A stretch of 7,972 bases of DNA from a bacterium (GTDB lineage: Bacteria; UBP7; UBA6624): contig JACNFQ010000008.1 in the NCBI GenBank assembly GCA_014384545.1, positions 1 through 7,972 on the forward strand, written 5' to 3'. Positions 6,712 to 7,972 of the stretch are shown here, one piece after another. The first letter of the stretch is position 1. Each line of letters opens with the position of its first letter. Position numbers and translations under genes: made by a program. Below the pieces are notes generated by a model. The model did not search any database and was not told where the DNA came from. It saw nothing but the letters and a program-made list of their open reading frames with translations.

Positions 6712-7856
6712 TCCAATACCTCCAATCCCGGTAGATTCTCTCCAGCGATATATGCTAATGTCGCCCCACCACCCAGAGATTCAAATGAAAACGCTCCCTT
6801 GACGCCAGCCTCCTCAAGTGATGCTAATGTCTCGCCGCCACCAGCCACCACATAACCGTCCCACTTAGAGAGTAGGCTGGCGAGGGAAAGAGTGCCCCGT
6901 TCCGCTCCCGGAATCTCAAAAGCGCCAAAGGCACCATTCCAAAAAACCGTTGCTGCCTCTCTGAGTGCCATTGTCATCCTTCCCACCTCTCGGGCAGGAA
7001 TGTCCATAATAGCCTCCTCCTCCTTTACATCGTTCACCGCCACCGTTCGAAACTCCTTTCCTTTCACGACGACTTCTTCAGGAAGAATAACGGGGGGAGC
7101 ATCCCCCCTACCCTCCTGACCCAGATAGTTCTTTGCCCATGTGAGAGAGTTGTGGTCCACAAGACTTGTTCCGACCTCGATACCCTTAGCCAAGAGAAAA
7201 GTATTCGCAATGCCCCCCCCCACGACAAAACCTTCTACGCGAGGACGTAATGCATCCATCAAGGGTAATTTGGTAGAGAGCTTTGCCCCCCCCATCACCA
7301 CCCAAAAAGGACGTTTTGGTCCCTCTCGTAATGGCAACAAACCTTCCAATTCTCTCCTGAGTAGAGGTCCAGAAACCGAAGGCAATAACCGACCGATTCC
7401 TGAAACGGAAGCGTGGGGGCGATGAGCGACTGAAAAGGCATCAAGAATGAAGGAATCCCCCAACTTTGCCCAAGCCTGAGCCAAAGCACAATCGCCTTGG
7501 GTTTCTCCCGGCAAGAACCGACAATTCTCCAAGAGAGTCATTACCCCCGCTTGTGGTTTTGTCCCAATTCCCAAGGGACTTTCGCAGAAAGAGACGGGGC
7601 GGTCTGTATGGAATGCTAGCCTCTTTGCAAGAGGTGCCAGCGACAAAGAGGGGACGACCCTCCCCCCCGGTTTTCCCCAGTGGGAAAGGAGAATCGGTCT
7701 CGCTTGTTCATCGACCAAAGCCCTCATGGTGGGGGCGACTTCACACAGACGACGCTCGTCGCCCAAAACCCCGTCCTTTACAGGTATGTTGAGGTCAAGT
7801 CGAACGATGACAGTCTTGCCCCTGAAGGGCTTAGCCCACTCCTTGAGTTTGCTCAC
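6708..7856 (-). CDS. pgk: Phosphoglycerate kinase
   Basis: This gene encodes a 382-residue cytoplasmic enzyme that transfers phosphate from 1,3-bisphosphoglycerate to ADP, the first ATP-forming step of lower glycolysis. PGK landmarks occur in the right order: VRLDLNIP (18-25), SHWGKP (58-63), LLENCRF (108-114), DAFSVAHRPHAS (139-150), GGAKLSTK (189-196), GGGIANTF (213-220), WNGAFGAFE (306-314), GGGET (339-343) and a terminal Gly-rich SLGGGATL (360-367). Length is near the usual 390-400. The GTG start at 7856 is chosen because it overlaps the gap stop as GTGA and gives a standard PGK N-terminus. Several motif positions are non-canonical: SHxGR to SHxGK, WNGP to WNGA, and GGGD(S/T) to GGGET, where the Asp normally helps bind Mg-nucleotide. 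DAFSxAHR and ANTFL resemble alphaproteobacterial PGKs as I remember them. The stop overlaps tpiA as ATGA. Confidence 0.97.
   Translation of the reverse strand: MSKLKEWAKPFRGKTVIVRLDLNIPVKDGVLGDERRLCEVAPTMRALVDEQARPILLSHWGKPGGRVVPSLSLAPLAKRLAFHTDRPVSFCESPLGIGTKPQAGVMTLLENCRFLPGETQGDCALAQAWAKLGDSFILDAFSVAHRPHASVSGIGRLLPSVSGPLLRRELEGLLPLREGPKRPFWVVMGGAKLSTKLPLMDALRPRVEGFVVGGGIANTFLLAKGIEVGTSLVDHNSLTWAKNYLGQEGRGDAPPVILPEEVVVKGKEFRTVAVNDVKEEEAIMDIPAREVGRMTMALREAATVFWNGAFGAFEIPGAERGTLSLASLLSKWDGYVVAGGGETLASLEEAGVKGAFSFESLGGGATLAYIAGENLPGLEVLE
6719..6723 (-). promoter_or_regulatory. Shine-Dalgarno site for tpiA
   Basis: GGAGG on the minus strand lies seven bases before the tpiA ATG, inside the last codons of pgk. 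It is the best ribosome-binding site I found in the window. It supports the ATG at 6711 and suggests that tpiA can recruit ribosomes itself as well as through the ATGA overlap. Confidence 0.8.
7213..7221 (-). repeat. G9 homopolymer inside pgk
   Basis: Nine consecutive G on the coding strand encode the Val-Gly-Gly-Gly stretch (residues 212-215) of pgk. The frame is intact on both sides. It is a potential slippage site for polymerase, or a sequencing weak point. Confidence 0.85.
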
Positions 7857-7972
7857 CCCATATGACGGGCAAGGTCAACCACGCGGGAAGCATACCCAAA
7901 CTCGTGGTCATACCACGCCAAAACGTTGACCAGCTCTCCCTTGACCCCCGTCGACCTACCCTCCCCAGTCCC
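7853..7972 (-). CDS. gap: Glyceraldehyde-3-phosphate dehydrogenase, C-terminal 39 residues (partial)
   Basis: The window begins inside this gene; only the last 39 codons and the TGA stop (7853-7855) are present. The visible peptide contains KGELVNVLAWYDHEFGYASR followed by VVDLARHMG, which matches the C-terminal strand and helix of GAPDH (family consensus close to LVKVxxWYDNEWGYSxRVVDL). The enzyme oxidises and phosphorylates glyceraldehyde 3-phosphate to 1,3-bisphosphoglycerate with NAD(P) in the cytoplasm, and its product is the substrate of the next gene, pgk. The stop codon overlaps the pgk GTG start as GTGA, so the two are translationally coupled. One oddity: the normally conserved Asn of WYDNE, which contacts the nicotinamide carboxamide in known GAPDHs, is His here. 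The catalytic Cys and the Rossmann domain lie outside the window, so which GAPDH paralogue this is (glycolytic, anabolic or Epd-like) cannot be decided. Confidence 0.93.
   Translation of the reverse strand, partial: GTGEGRSTGVKGELVNVLAWYDHEFGYASRVVDLARHMG

Noticed and set aside
1-7972. tRNA, rRNA, CRISPR array, insertion sequence or phage element
   Set aside because: I found no cloverleaf, evenly spaced direct repeats with spacers, terminal inverted repeats or transposase/integrase motifs. The window is almost completely filled by the minus-strand genes.

Overview
All eight complete genes and one partial gene in this window are read from the minus strand, so the text below follows transcription from the right edge to the left. 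Together they look like one tightly packed, unidirectional operon, or two abutting ones. No gene-free stretch exceeds about 60 bases, and I saw no RNA gene, mobile element, CRISPR array or convincing terminator. The host is most likely a Gram-negative (diderm) bacterium, because one gene encodes a probable outer-membrane beta-barrel with a signal peptide and another a secreted repeat protein. The phosphoglycerate kinase shares several motif variants that I associate with alphaproteobacterial enzymes (DAFSxAHR, a GGGxANTF-like segment). The lineage cannot be fixed from this, and the gene order gap-pgk-tpiA-rodA-barrel is not one I recognise from a model organism.

Right part (4862-7972): the 3' end of gap, then pgk, tpiA and a rodA-type SEDS gene. 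Each junction is a 4-base stop/start overlap (GTGA, ATGA, TTGA), and rodA overlaps the beta-barrel gene by ATGA. Three central glycolytic enzymes are thus translationally chained to a peptidoglycan glycosyltransferase and an envelope protein.

Middle (1989-4865): the outer-membrane protein, a 40-base gap, then a long-form glucose-1-phosphate nucleotidyltransferase (RmlA-long/StrD type) overlapping by TGATG an extended-SDR sugar epimerase-like enzyme. This pair probably makes a nucleotide sugar for a surface glycan, which fits the envelope theme.

Left part (1-1959): a 67-residue Cys-rich protein with a C-terminal hydrophobic tail, overlapping by 10 bases a 568-residue exported protein. That protein has an all-helical-looking N-terminal half and eleven repeats of about 27 residues built on D-x-x-G-[N/D/H]-D-x-Y. 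It is the least familiar item in the window.

The coding strand is rich in G: glycine is very often GGG and there are many G6-G9 tracts. This also explains the long proline-rich open frames on the plus strand, which I treat as antisense shadows.
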